Source: Bacteroides_E sp964522975 (GTDB taxonomy: Bacteria; Bacteroidota; Bacteroidia; Bacteroidales; Bacteroidaceae). Taken from it: a DNA stretch of 64,000 bases. The notes under the pieces are model-generated. The model saw nothing but the letters and a program-made list of their open reading frames with translations, was not told the origin of the DNA and made no database searches. Positions within the stretch are counted from its first letter, which is position 1, and every line of letters starts with the position of its first letter. The translations under genes were made by a program, and so were the position numbers. This document shows, one piece after another, positions 42,496-51,095 of this stretch. The stretch lies in contig CAZFXK010000001.1 in the NCBI GenBank assembly GCA_964522975.1, forward strand, positions 1-64,000, read 5' to 3'.

Positions 42496-44010
42496 GTGCA
42501 AGAGAAAATTCTTATTCTAGATTTCGGGTCAACAGATACACAACTATTGGGTCGAAGAATTCGTGAACTTGATGTTTATTGTGAAATCGTGGCTTATGAT
42601 AAGTTTCCTAAAGACGATGAAACAATAAAGGGTGTTATATTATCGGGAAGTCCTTTATCTGTATCCGACCCTCAAGCTTTTACTACAGATAGTTCTAATT
42701 TCTATGGCAAGTATCCAGTCTTAGCAATAGAATATGGGGCACATCTTTTGGCACAAGAAAAAGGAGCCATTCTTCAACCTTCATCTCATAGAGGTTTAGC
42801 TACTCTTGCGATACAAAATAAACAATCTTTGTTATTTAAGGATTTGAAGGATTCCTTTAAGGCAACATTAAGTGGAGTAGACCAAATTAAAGAAATACCT
42901 TCTGAATTTAAGGTGTTAGCCAGTTATGAAGGATTTCCTGTTGCTTATGAGAATCTTGAAAATCAAGTATGGGGGATTAGCTTCAATCCTGTTACTCCTG
43001 AGTTTGAAGAAGGGAATGCTATTTTGAAACATTTCTTGGTTGATATTTGTGGTTGCAAACAAACTTGGTCACCTGAATCGTTCATTGAACATACAATAGC
43101 CGAGTTGAAAGAGCAGTTACAAAATGATAAGGTGGTGTTGGCATTAAGTGGAGGGGTTGATTCTTCGGTTACTGCTGTTCTGTTGAATAAAGCAATAGGA
43201 CGAAATTTGATCTGTGTTTTTGTCAATCACGGCCTGTTGCGTAAAAATGAGTTCTCTGATGTTTTACGAGACTATGAACAATTGAATTTAAATGTAATTG
43301 GAGTAGATGCTCGTGAGAAGTTTTATACAGACCTTGCTGGAATAATTGATCCTGAGGAAAAACGGAAAATCATTGGGAGAGACTTCATTGAAGTTTTTGA
43401 TGAAGAAGCTCACAAAATTGAGAATGTAAAATGGCTGGCTCAAGGCACGATTTATCCGGATGTAATTGAATCTTTATCGGTTACCGGAAAAGTGATTAAA
43501 AGTCATCATAATGTGGGTGGATTACCGGAGAAAATGGACTTAAAGCTTTGCGAGCCCCTACGTCTTTTATTTAAAGATGAGGTAAGAAAGGTTGGAAAGG
43601 CTTTAGGTATGGAAGATCATTTGATATCCCGACATCCATTTCCCGGTCCCGGTTTAGGGGTTCGAATTTTAGGGGATATTACGCCGGAAAAAGTCAGAAT
43701 TCTTCAAGAGGCCGACCATATTTTCATCCAAGGATTAAGAAATTGGGGATTGTATAATAAAGTGTGGCAGGCCGGAGTCATTCTATTACCGGTACAAGCA
43801 GTAGGCGTTTCAAAAGATGAACGAACTTATGAGAGAGCAGTCGCACTGCGTGCCGTGAATTCGGTTGATGCTATGACAGCTACTTGGGCAAAACTCCCTT
43901 ATGAGTTCTTAGAACAAGTATCGAATGATATTATAAATAAGGTGGATGGAGTGAATCGGGTTACCTATGATATAAGTTCTAAACCACCTGCAACCATTGA
44001 ATGGGAATAA
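42496..44010 (+). CDS. guaA: GMP synthase with a non-catalytic glutaminase domain
   Basis: Makes GMP from XMP and ATP. The 504 residues align end to end with GuaA. The synthetase half is intact: P-loop LALSGGVDSS (about 216-224), FPGPGLGVRILGDI and the C-terminus ISSKPPATIEWE. In the class I amidotransferase half (1-185) the whole triad is altered. The nucleophile Cys position is Glu79 (LAIEYGAH), and the His/Glu pair is Asn164 and Val166 (SFNPVTP). It should therefore depend on free ammonia or a partner. The start is GTG 42496; the N-terminus MQEKILILDFGS fits. Whether a second, normal guaA exists is unknown. Confidence 0.92.
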   Translation: MQEKILILDFGSTDTQLLGRRIRELDVYCEIVAYDKFPKDDETIKGVILSGSPLSVSDPQAFTTDSSNFYGKYPVLAIEYGAHLLAQEKGAILQPSSHRGLATLAIQNKQSLLFKDLKDSFKATLSGVDQIKEIPSEFKVLASYEGFPVAYENLENQVWGISFNPVTPEFEEGNAILKHFLVDICGCKQTWSPESFIEHTIAELKEQLQNDKVVLALSGGVDSSVTAVLLNKAIGRNLICVFVNHGLLRKNEFSDVLRDYEQLNLNVIGVDAREKFYTDLAGIIDPEEKRKIIGRDFIEVFDEEAHKIENVKWLAQGTIYPDVIESLSVTGKVIKSHHNVGGLPEKMDLKLCEPLRLLFKDEVRKVGKALGMEDHLISRHPFPGPGLGVRILGDITPEKVRILQEADHIFIQGLRNWGLYNKVWQAGVILLPVQAVGVSKDERTYERAVALRAVNSVDAMTATWAKLPYEFLEQVSNDIINKVDGVNRVTYDISSKPPATIEWE

Positions 44011-44047
44011 GGAAAGAGAAGATTTATACAATTAGAGTACAAGAGGA

Positions 44048-44079
44048 GAGAGTGTTTTTATTAACATTCTCTTTTTTTG
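44048..44079 (+). terminator. guaA terminator
   Basis: GAGAGTGTT / AACATTCTC stem (one G-T pair) followed by T7. It begins 37 bp after the guaA stop. Confidence 0.85.
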
Positions 44080-44285
44080 TTAATGAAGTATTTCTTTGTT
44101 TTATTAGGGTTATTCTGTTAATGTAAAGAATTCACTGTATTATATTTATCTACGCATAAAAATGCGTTCGGATACGAGTGAGAAATAAGAGAATGAACAA
44201 GAAAGCTTTTCTTCTTTTCTAATCTTTGTAATATGTCTTTAATTGATTTTAAAGGATAAATCTTTATCTTTGATTTGGGTAGGGG

Positions 44286-44385
44286 NNNNNNNNNNNNNNN
44301 NNNNNNNNNNNNNNNNNNNNNNNNNNNNNNNNNNNNNNNNNNNNNNNNNNNNNNNNNNNNNNNNNNNNNNNNNNNNNNNNNNNNN
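44286..44385. other. Assembly gap of 100 N
   Basis: Exactly 100 undetermined bases, the usual placeholder for a gap of unknown size. Any open frame read across it is an artefact. The flanks 44080-44285 and 44386-44634 show no gene. Confidence 0.99.
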
Positions 44386-44413
44386 TATTTTCCTCGGCTA
44401 TTCTTCCTGTATT

Positions 44414-44508
44414 TATTAATCTGGTTGTTAGAGGATATGAAAAAAGGTCTTAATAAGACCCCAAAAATATTCTTTTTTAAGACAGAGCTAATGTCTCGCA
44501 GATTAATA
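44414..44508. other. Nested inverted repeats beside the assembly gap
   Basis: TATTAATCTG (44414-44423) pairs with CAGATTAATA (44499-44508). Inside are GGTCTT-AAT-AAGACC (44446-44460) and AGACA (44480-44484)/TGTCT (44492-44496). This gives an outer 10-bp stem with two internal hairpins. It could be a structured RNA or a remnant of a small mobile element; neither is proven. Confidence 0.4.
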
Positions 44509-44634
44509 TTGGAGTAAATTAAGACCTTTATGATTGCACAAAACTAGCCAAAAAAAGGTTAAACCTAATATTCAAATTAAAAAAAAATAGATAGTTGATT
44601 TTTCTTATTTTGGATTCTTGCTTTGGATATGATA

Positions 44635-44663
44635 AAATGGAGAAGTTTTGTTTCTCCATTTTT
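44635..44663. terminator. Hairpin downstream of ilvC
   Basis: Perfect stem AAATGGAGAA / TTCTCCATTT with a 7-nt loop. T-runs are stronger on the plus strand, but on the minus strand it follows the ilvC stop by 26 bp and ends in UUUU. Confidence 0.65.
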
Positions 44664-44688
44664 ATGATTCTGTGTTTAGCTAATACAA

Positions 44689-45732
44689 TTAGTTGTTCTC
44701 AGGGCGAAGCTTCCTAACTACTGCACCGGTTCTCCACATTTCGCTTTCGCGTAACTCACGTAATTCTTCATTAAGTTTCTCACGATAATCTTCTTGTGAA
44801 TTAGAATCAATCGATCTTTGAGCTTCATTCCCTGATTTTACTTCTTTATAAAGTTTTTCAAATACAGGTTTTGTGGCATCATAAAAAGGAGTCATCCAAT
44901 CTAAAGCCCCTCTTTGAGCTGTTGTAGAGCAGTTGGCATACATCCAGTCCATTCCATTTTCTGCAAATAACGGCATTAAAGATTGAGTGAGTTCCTCAAC
45001 TGTTTCATTGAAAGCTTCAGATGGGGTGTGTCCATTTTCACGCAAAGTGTCGTATTGTGCTTGTAATATGCCTTGTATAGCCCCCATTAAAGTACCTCTT
45101 TCGCCTGTTAGGTCAGAATATACTTCACGCTCAAAGGTGGTTTCAAAGAGATATCCGGAACCTACACCAATACCTAAAGCAATGGCTCTTTCTTTAGCTT
45201 TCCCGGTTGCATCTTGGAATATGGCATACGATGAATTCAATCCTCTACCTTCTAAAAACATTCTGCGAAGTGAAGTTCCTGAGCCTTTGGGAGCAACCAA
45301 GATAACATCAACATCAGTAGGAGGTATGATTCCGGTACGATCTTTATAGGTGATGCCAAAGCCATGAGAGAAGTATAATGCTTTACCTGAAGTTAATTGT
45401 TGTTTTACAGTAGGCCATAATTCAATTTGAGCTGCATCAGAAAGTAAATATTCAATAATTGTTCCTTTTTTACAAGCCTCTTCTATTTCAAAAAGAGTTT
45501 CTCCCGGAACCCATCCATCTGCAACTGCTTTATCCCAAGTTTTTCCTTTACGTTGTCCAACGATTACGTTAAAACCATTATCTCTTAAATTTAAAGCCTG
45601 TCCGGGGCCTTGTACACCATAGCCAATTACGGCAATGGTTTCATCTTTTAATATTTCACGTGCTTTTTCTAAAGGGAATTCCTCGCGTGTTATCACATTT
45701 TCTGTTACCCCTCCAAAATTCATTTTTGCCAT
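44689..45732 (-). CDS. ilvC: Ketol-acid reductoisomerase
   Basis: Second step of Ile/Val synthesis; isomerises and reduces acetolactate or acetohydroxybutyrate. The 347-residue protein has the NADP motif IAVIGYGVQGPGQALNLRDNG. Mg-binding acidic residues lie in SDLTGERGTLMGAIQG and in the knotted C-terminal domain (WMYANCSTTAQRGALDW). The length fits the Bacteroidetes class. It is last in the operon ilvD-ilvB-ilvN-thioesterase-ilvC, 65 bp after the thioesterase gene. Confidence 0.96.
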   Translation of the reverse strand: MAKMNFGGVTENVITREEFPLEKAREILKDETIAVIGYGVQGPGQALNLRDNGFNVIVGQRKGKTWDKAVADGWVPGETLFEIEEACKKGTIIEYLLSDAAQIELWPTVKQQLTSGKALYFSHGFGITYKDRTGIIPPTDVDVILVAPKGSGTSLRRMFLEGRGLNSSYAIFQDATGKAKERAIALGIGVGSGYLFETTFEREVYSDLTGERGTLMGAIQGILQAQYDTLRENGHTPSEAFNETVEELTQSLMPLFAENGMDWMYANCSTTAQRGALDWMTPFYDATKPVFEKLYKEVKSGNEAQRSIDSNSQEDYREKLNEELRELRESEMWRTGAVVRKLRPENN

Positions 45733-45797
45733 TTTTTTCCTTTTTTAATTAAAGTTCTTCTTAATAAGTAGTATTATTTTATCCCATAAACGGATAA

Positions 45798-46547
45798 TCA
45801 TTTAAATATAATCTTTGATCTACAAACTATTTCTTTATTTTCTTTTTTTATTTCAATATTATAATGATCATTATCCAAAACATCTTGATAAAAGTCAAGT
45901 TTATTTCCATAATAGCTTTCTGTAACATAAGCCATTTCAAAACGATGGATTCGTTTTGCTTCATAAAGAGATTTTGGAAATAAGTTTAATATGTGTTCAA
46001 TATATTTTATACTATTCACGTGTCCATTAATGTCTATATCGCAATATTTAGCTACATGAGAGGCGATTGGTTGGTTGGCTAAGACTTTTATGCGTGAAGG
46101 TTTATCTATGGGTACGGATTGATTTAATATGTATTTCTTCATTTCTTCCCCGTGTATTTCAAAAAGATTGGCAGGTTGGCGAGTATTCATATTAATCATG
46201 GCCCAGATGGAACGGGCATAACCTATTTCCTTCCCATTCTTGTCTAAGATGAGGAAATTACGATCTGTAAAGAGCTTATAGACATCTTCAACCCATGTTT
46301 GTATGGTGAATTTCTCATATTCTTTAGGCATTTCATGAATCTCTATGGCCAAACGAGATAAAACCCAAGTATAATCATCCTCATTTAATGTTGCGATGCC
46401 AAAGCCCCTTTCAGCCGAATGAAAACTGGCGCAGTTTAATAAATGATTCCCTAAAACCGCTAATGTTAGCTCTCCATTAAAATCTACATGAAAAGGTTCA
46501 GCCATTAATTCATAGCTGCCAATTATTTTAATGTTATTGTTCCCCAT
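45798..46547 (-). CDS. Acyl-[acyl-carrier-protein] thioesterase
   Basis: A 249-residue double hot-dog protein of the plant FatA/FatB-like family. It shows FHVDFNGELTLAVLGNHLLNCA, then WVLSRLAIEIHEMPKEYEKFTIQTW. The catalytic-region motif DIDINGHVNSIKYIEHIL carries the Asn and His residues. It releases fatty acids from ACP. It overlaps ilvN by 14 bp inside the branched-chain amino-acid operon, an arrangement I recall from Bacteroides. A link between branched keto acids and branched-chain fatty acids is plausible but not shown. Confidence 0.9.
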   Translation of the reverse strand: MGNNNIKIIGSYELMAEPFHVDFNGELTLAVLGNHLLNCASFHSAERGFGIATLNEDDYTWVLSRLAIEIHEMPKEYEKFTIQTWVEDVYKLFTDRNFLILDKNGKEIGYARSIWAMINMNTRQPANLFEIHGEEMKKYILNQSVPIDKPSRIKVLANQPIASHVAKYCDIDINGHVNSIKYIEHILNLFPKSLYEAKRIHRFEMAYVTESYYGNKLDFYQDVLDNDHYNIEIKKENKEIVCRSKIIFK

Positions 46548-47094
46548 TCTTCTTTACTAGTTTGTATTGTTCTTCGCGATAAGCTAAATATTCATTGAGT
46601 TTTTCTACGTGACTTTTTGTAATGGCAACACGTCCTGAACGGACAAATTGCAAGATACCAATTTTATCTAAGTCGTAATAGAGATCAGTAGTCTCTTCTG
46701 TAGTCCCGGCTTTTTGAATCACAGTGTATGTGTCATTAATTTCAATGATGCGTGCATTGTGCTTACTAATCAAGGTTTCAATAGATTTACTATCGACCAA
46801 ATTCTGAGTTGGCATTTTATATAAAGCTATTTCTCTATAAAAAATTTCATTATCGGTGTAATAATCAGCTTTAAGTACATCAATTATTTTTTCAATTTGC
46901 TTGGTCACCTTTTCCATAGTAGATTCGTTACTATAGGTGGTGATGGTATATTTGTGAATGCCTTTAATGGCTGATGCCGAAACATTTAAACTTTCGATGT
47001 TAAGCTGTCTGCGAGTAAAAATGGTTGTAATCTTATTTAAGACTCCGGCAAAGTTTTCCGAATGAACGGTTAGTGTATATAAAGTTTCTTTCAT
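46534..47094 (-). CDS. ilvN: Acetolactate synthase small (regulatory) subunit
   Basis: Feedback-regulatory subunit of acetohydroxyacid synthase. The 186 residues begin with an ACT domain, YTLTVHSENFAGVLNKITTIFTRRQLNIESL, which binds valine. A C-terminal IlvN-type domain (about 90-175) follows. It lies 4 bp after ilvB and overlaps the thioesterase gene, so expression should be tightly coupled. Confidence 0.94.
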   Translation of the reverse strand: MKETLYTLTVHSENFAGVLNKITTIFTRRQLNIESLNVSASAIKGIHKYTITTYSNESTMEKVTKQIEKIIDVLKADYYTDNEIFYREIALYKMPTQNLVDSKSIETLISKHNARIIEINDTYTVIQKAGTTEETTDLYYDLDKIGILQFVRSGRVAITKSHVEKLNEYLAYREEQYKLVKKNGEQ

Positions 47095-47098
47095 AATT

Positions 47099-48793
47099 TT
47101 AATCTCCTAATATCATTTTATTCACTGTTCCTCCTGCAGGAGTCATTGGATATACCATTCCTTCTTTTATAACCGATACATCCATGAAATATGGTCCTTC
47201 TGTTGATAGCATCTCATTTATGGCTTGAGGTAAATCTTCACGATTGGTTACTTTTTTTGCCTGAATGTTATAAGCAGCAGCAATTGCTATGAAATCAGGG
47301 TTACACATTGGAGTGAATGAATAACGCTTATCAAAGAATAATTCTTGCCATTGACGAACCATGCCCAGATAAGAATTATTTAATAGTATCATTTTTATGG
47401 GAAGTCTATTTTCCATAATGACTCCAAATTCCTGGATGGTCATTTGGAGTCCTCCATCTCCTAAGAATAGACATACCGTACGGTTAGGATCTCCGATATG
47501 TGCTCCAATTGCAGCGGGCAATCCAAATCCCATGGTACCTAATCCCCCGGAAGTCACAATGCTTCTTTTTTGAGTGAATTGAAAATAGCGTGCAGCAGCC
47601 ATTTGATTTTGTCCAACATCTGTAACTAATATGGCCTCATGCTCTGTAGCTTCAGATACAGCATAAACTACTTCACCCATGGACAAAACTTCTGTTTCGG
47701 GTTTTAACTCTTTATCTATGATAGCCATTTTTTCTTTTTGGTCATATTGATCAAAACTCTTAATCCATTCCGAGTGATTGTTTTGATTTAATAATTGAGT
47801 TACTGCAGGTAGGCTTTCTTTACAATTGCCAAGAACAGAAACCTCAACCTCCACATTTTTATTAATCTCTGCGGGATCAATGTCAAAATGAATGACCTTA
47901 GCTTGTTTTGCATAGGTTCTTAAATCACCGGTAACGCGATCGTCAAAACGCATGCCAATGGAAATTAGTAAATCACATTCATTTGTCATTACATTAGGAG
48001 CTAAATTGCCGTGCATACCTAGCATTCCTTTATTAAGAGGATGTTTTGAAGGTAGGGCGGATAGTCCCAGTAAAGTACTTCCAAAAGGAATTTGAGCTTT
48101 TTCAATAAATGCGAGTAATTCTTGATGTGCATTGCCTAGTTCTACCCCTTGCCCTACTAGAGCTAACGGTTTTTCACTTTCATTAATCAATTTCGCCGCT
48201 TTTTCTATTGCAGTGAAGTCCAGTTGAGGTTCCGGCTCATAACTTCTTATGAAGTTAAATTGGTAAGGAACATACTCAAAAGACTCTATTTGCGCATTTT
48301 TTGAAAAGTCAAGAATGACCGGGCCGGGACGACCACTCTTGGCAATATAAAAAGCCCTTGCGACAGCCCAAGGAATATCTTCCGCTCTGCGAATTTGATA
48401 GCTCCATTTTGTGATTGGTTGTGAAATACTAACCATATCTATCTCTTGAAAAGCATCGGTACCTAAGGCAGAAGAAGCAACTTGTCCGGCAATGACTACA
48501 ATAGGGGTGCTATCTAGCATGGCATCTCCAATGCCGGTTAAAGTATTAGTAGCACCCGGGCCACTTGTTACTATACATACGCCAACTTTTCCGGATACTC
48601 GTGCATAACCCTCTGCAGCATGGGCAGCACTTTGCTCGTGCCTCATCAGAATATGGGTAATTTCCTTTTGTTTATATAGACTATCATAGACCGGCATGAT
48701 AGCTCCGCCCGGATACCCAAAAACGGTATCTACTCCTTGATATATCAAAGATTTTATAAGGGCTTCCGAACCTGTAATCTTTTCTTTTTCCAT
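47099..48793 (-). CDS. ilvB: Acetolactate synthase large (catalytic) subunit
   Basis: ThDP enzyme making 2-acetolactate or 2-aceto-2-hydroxybutyrate. The 564 residues contain the active-site Glu in GYPGGAIMPVYDSLY...HEQSAAHAAEGYAR and the FAD/ThDP central domain. The ThDP motif GDGGLQMTIQEFGVIMENRLPIKMILLNN lies in the third domain, with LGMVRQWQELFF. Typical length. It lies 48 bp after ilvD. Confidence 0.96.
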   Translation of the reverse strand: MEKEKITGSEALIKSLIYQGVDTVFGYPGGAIMPVYDSLYKQKEITHILMRHEQSAAHAAEGYARVSGKVGVCIVTSGPGATNTLTGIGDAMLDSTPIVVIAGQVASSALGTDAFQEIDMVSISQPITKWSYQIRRAEDIPWAVARAFYIAKSGRPGPVILDFSKNAQIESFEYVPYQFNFIRSYEPEPQLDFTAIEKAAKLINESEKPLALVGQGVELGNAHQELLAFIEKAQIPFGSTLLGLSALPSKHPLNKGMLGMHGNLAPNVMTNECDLLISIGMRFDDRVTGDLRTYAKQAKVIHFDIDPAEINKNVEVEVSVLGNCKESLPAVTQLLNQNNHSEWIKSFDQYDQKEKMAIIDKELKPETEVLSMGEVVYAVSEATEHEAILVTDVGQNQMAAARYFQFTQKRSIVTSGGLGTMGFGLPAAIGAHIGDPNRTVCLFLGDGGLQMTIQEFGVIMENRLPIKMILLNNSYLGMVRQWQELFFDKRYSFTPMCNPDFIAIAAAYNIQAKKVTNREDLPQAINEMLSTEGPYFMDVSVIKEGMVYPMTPAGGTVNKMILGD

Positions 48794-48841
48794 TATTGTA
48801 ATCCTAAATTAATTAAATGAAGAAAGTTCGTTTTAATCTTC

Positions 48842-50650
48842 TTAATCTTCGTCTATGATACGAACCGCTCCTTTGTCTGCTGAACTTACTCTACTTGCAT
48901 AAGCTTTTAAGCTTTTAGGAATCTGTCGGTCACGAGTAAGTTTATATAAAGGACGATTGCTTAATTCTTTATCAGAAACCAGAACATTAATTGTACGAGC
49001 AGGGATATCTATTTCTATATAATCCCCGTTCTGAACTTTCCCTATAGCTCCTCCGGCAGCAGCTTCAGGCGAAACATGCCCTATGCTTAATCCGGAAGTT
49101 CCACCACTAAATCGGCCATCAGTAATAAGAGCACAATCTTTACCAAGATGTTTTGATTTCAAATAAGAGGTGGGGTATAACATTTCTTGCATACCCGGAC
49201 CTCCTTTAGGCCCTTCATAAATGATGACTACAATGTCTCCCTTTTTTATTTCATCATTCAATATGGCATCACAAGCAGCTTCTTGTGAATCGAAGACCTT
49301 AGCTTTGCCTTTGAACGTTAGTATTTCTTTATCAACACCTGCAGTTTTTACTACACAGCCGTCTTTGGCAATGTTCCCTTTTAATACCGCAAGTCCACCG
49401 TCTTTACTATAAGCGTTTTCAATATTGCGGATACAACCTTTTTCTCTATCCGAATCAAATGATTCATAATAATTATTTTGTGATCCCAGCTTTAAATTGA
49501 ATTTATTTCCGGGAGCACTTAAATAACGGTTAATATCTTCTTTTTTAGTTTCAGAACTAAGAATGGAGTACTTTTTTATTGCTTCATTAAGAGTAAGACC
49601 ATCTGCACGATGAACATCACCATTAATTAATCCTCCTTTTTGCAGTTCATCTAGTATGGCTATGATTCCACCGGCTCTATTTACATCTTGAATGTGGTAT
49701 TTGGATGTATTAGGAGAAACTTTGCATAAACAAGGAGTCTGCCGAGAAAGAGTATCAATATCGTCCATGGTGAAGTCTACTTCAGCCTCTTGTGCCATGG
49801 CAAGAAGATGTAATACCGTATTGGTGGATCCGCCCATTGCAATATCCAAGGTCATAGCATTCATGAAAGCCTCTTTAGTGGCTACGTTACGAGGTAATAC
49901 CGATTCATCCCCATCTTGATAGTATTTATAAGCTATTTCAACAATTTTCTTGGCTGCTTCTTTGAATAACTCTTTCCTGTTTTCGTGTGTAGCCAGAATG
50001 GTTCCATTTCCGGGTAAAGCTAAGCCTATTGCTTCATTCAGGCAGTTCATTGAGTTTGCGGTAAACATGCCCGAACAAGAGCCACAAGTGGGACAAGCTT
50101 GTTGTTCTATCTCACTTACCCTTTCATCACTCACAGAACTGTCAGCCGATTGTATCATTGCATCTATTAAATCTAGCTTTTTGTCTTTAAGCCTTCCTGC
50201 TTCCATTGGACCACCCGAAACAAAAAGAGTAGGGATGTTCAGGCGAAGTGCTGCCATTAACATCCCCGGAGTAATCTTGTCACAATTACTGATACAAATC
50301 ATTGCATCTACTTTATGTGCGTTGATCATATATTCCACACTGTCTGCAATTAAATCTCTGGAGGGTAGGGAGTAGAGCATTCCGTCGTGCCCCATGGCTA
50401 TTCCATCGTCAATGGCAATGGTATTGAATTCAGCAGCAAAACAACCCTGTTTTTCTATTTCACTTTTTACAAATTGCCCGATTTCATGTAAATGGACATG
50501 TCCGGGAACAAATTGAGTAAACGAATTAACGACGGCAATAATAGGTTTGCCTAACTGTTCTTTCTTCATTCCGTTGGCGGTCCATAAAGCACGAGCTCCT
50601 GCCATACGCCGACCTTGTGTACTGGTTGCACTGCGAAGTTTGTTTTTCAT
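48842..50650 (-). CDS. ilvD: Dihydroxy-acid dehydratase
   Basis: Fe-S enzyme that dehydrates dihydroxy acids in Ile/Val synthesis. The 602-residue protein begins MKNKLRSATSTQGRRMAGAR, which matches the family start. A longer frame to 50704 would run through the attenuator hairpin and is rejected. Cluster-binding Cys residues are seen in CISNCDKITPG and QACPTCGSCSGMFTANSMN. The C-terminal GRFSGGTSGLSIGHVSPEAA is conserved. It is the first gene of the ilv operon and lies directly after a leader-peptide attenuator. Confidence 0.96.
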   Translation of the reverse strand: MKNKLRSATSTQGRRMAGARALWTANGMKKEQLGKPIIAVVNSFTQFVPGHVHLHEIGQFVKSEIEKQGCFAAEFNTIAIDDGIAMGHDGMLYSLPSRDLIADSVEYMINAHKVDAMICISNCDKITPGMLMAALRLNIPTLFVSGGPMEAGRLKDKKLDLIDAMIQSADSSVSDERVSEIEQQACPTCGSCSGMFTANSMNCLNEAIGLALPGNGTILATHENRKELFKEAAKKIVEIAYKYYQDGDESVLPRNVATKEAFMNAMTLDIAMGGSTNTVLHLLAMAQEAEVDFTMDDIDTLSRQTPCLCKVSPNTSKYHIQDVNRAGGIIAILDELQKGGLINGDVHRADGLTLNEAIKKYSILSSETKKEDINRYLSAPGNKFNLKLGSQNNYYESFDSDREKGCIRNIENAYSKDGGLAVLKGNIAKDGCVVKTAGVDKEILTFKGKAKVFDSQEAACDAILNDEIKKGDIVVIIYEGPKGGPGMQEMLYPTSYLKSKHLGKDCALITDGRFSGGTSGLSIGHVSPEAAAGGAIGKVQNGDYIEIDIPARTINVLVSDKELSNRPLYKLTRDRQIPKSLKAYASRVSSADKGAVRIIDED

Positions 50651-50661
50651 CTTCTTTTTAA

Positions 50662-50699
50662 TATAAGAAAAGCCCTTCTCATATAACGAGAAAGGCTTT
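50662..50699 (-). terminator. Attenuator terminator of the ilv operon
   Basis: RNA segments 50699-50688 (AAAGCCUUUCUC) and 50680-50669 (GAGAAGGGCUUU) form a 12-bp stem with one G-U pair and a 7-nt loop. UUCUUAU follows, ending about 12 nt before the ilvD ribosome-binding region. Segment 50747-50737 (GAGGAAGGUUU) can pair instead with the same 5' arm as an antiterminator. Confidence 0.82.
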
Positions 50700-50732
50700 G
50701 TCAATTTATTTTTATTTGTTGTTCACATAACT

Positions 50733-50804
50733 ATATAAACCTTCCTCACGCTCTAATAGGAATGACCACTAGACGAATAATATTGAGGACTACAAGGTTT
50801 ATAT
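50733..50804 (-). promoter_or_regulatory. ilv leader RNA pairing 1:2 (anti-antiterminator)
   Basis: Inside the leader coding region, RNA 50804-50794 (AUAUAAACCUU) is perfectly complementary over 11 nt to 50743-50733 (AAGGUUUAUAU). The latter overlaps the antiterminator segment 50747-50737. So segment 2 can pair with 1 or 3, and segment 3 with 2 or 4, as in classical ribosome-mediated attenuation. Confidence 0.8.
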
Positions 50805-50823
50805 TTAGTGTGTGATTATACAT
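50746..50823 (-). CDS. ilvL: ilv operon leader peptide (Leu/Val/Ile-rich)
   Basis: A 25-codon frame: MYNHTLNIN, then LVVLNIIRLVVIPIRA, then TGA. Fourteen of the last 20 residues are not needed for any structure I know, but 12 of 16 in the second part include Leu, Val or Ile runs. These are the amino acids made by the downstream operon. It starts about 15 nt after the predicted transcription start, and its stop codon lies inside the antiterminator segment. Stalling at scarce Leu/Val/Ile codons would free segment 2 to pair with segment 3 and prevent termination. The analogy is with enterobacterial ilvL/ilvBN leaders; I see it directly in the sequence. Confidence 0.85.
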   Translation of the reverse strand: MYNHTLNINLVVLNIIRLVVIPIRA

Positions 50824-50844
50824 CTGCTATATATTTGTTGTTTA

Positions 50845-50875
50845 CAAAGGTAAATGCTTTTTCTTAATTTCCAAA
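50845..50875 (-). promoter_or_regulatory. ilv operon promoter
   Basis: On the minus strand, TTTG (50875-50872), a 19-bp spacer and TACCTTTG (50852-50845) make a perfect Bacteroidetes consensus. It predicts a start near 50838, about 15 nt before the leader ATG. Confidence 0.85.
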
Positions 50876-51043
50876 TGAAGTCATAGAAAAAAACATTAAA
50901 AAGTTTTCAATCAATAGACTTTTTGAGCAATTTATTATAAAGTGTTGTGTTTTTGTAATCAAAATGTAATAGAAGAAAAGAGAAGGTGTTTTGTTTTCTA
51001 TTGAATTAACCGGTTTTTTAAAATAGATTCTTTAGAAAGTTTG

Positions 51044-51051
51044 TATATTTG
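51044..51051 (+). promoter_or_regulatory. Possible -7 element of the FKBP gene
   Basis: TATATTTG fits TAnnTTTG and lies 44 bp upstream of the ATG. No good -33 element was found, so this is tentative. Confidence 0.4.
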
Positions 51052-51095
51052 TTTTTAATTCTAATAAGTTATAACTATAAAAAAGAACATTAAGT

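Noticed and set aside
44275..44517. Open frame across the N gap
   Set aside because: It is an artefact of undetermined bases. The right-hand part is not protein-like.
50651..50704. N-terminal extension of ilvD to 50704
   Set aside because: These codons are the attenuator terminator stem. Family proteins start at the MKNKLRS-type sequence.
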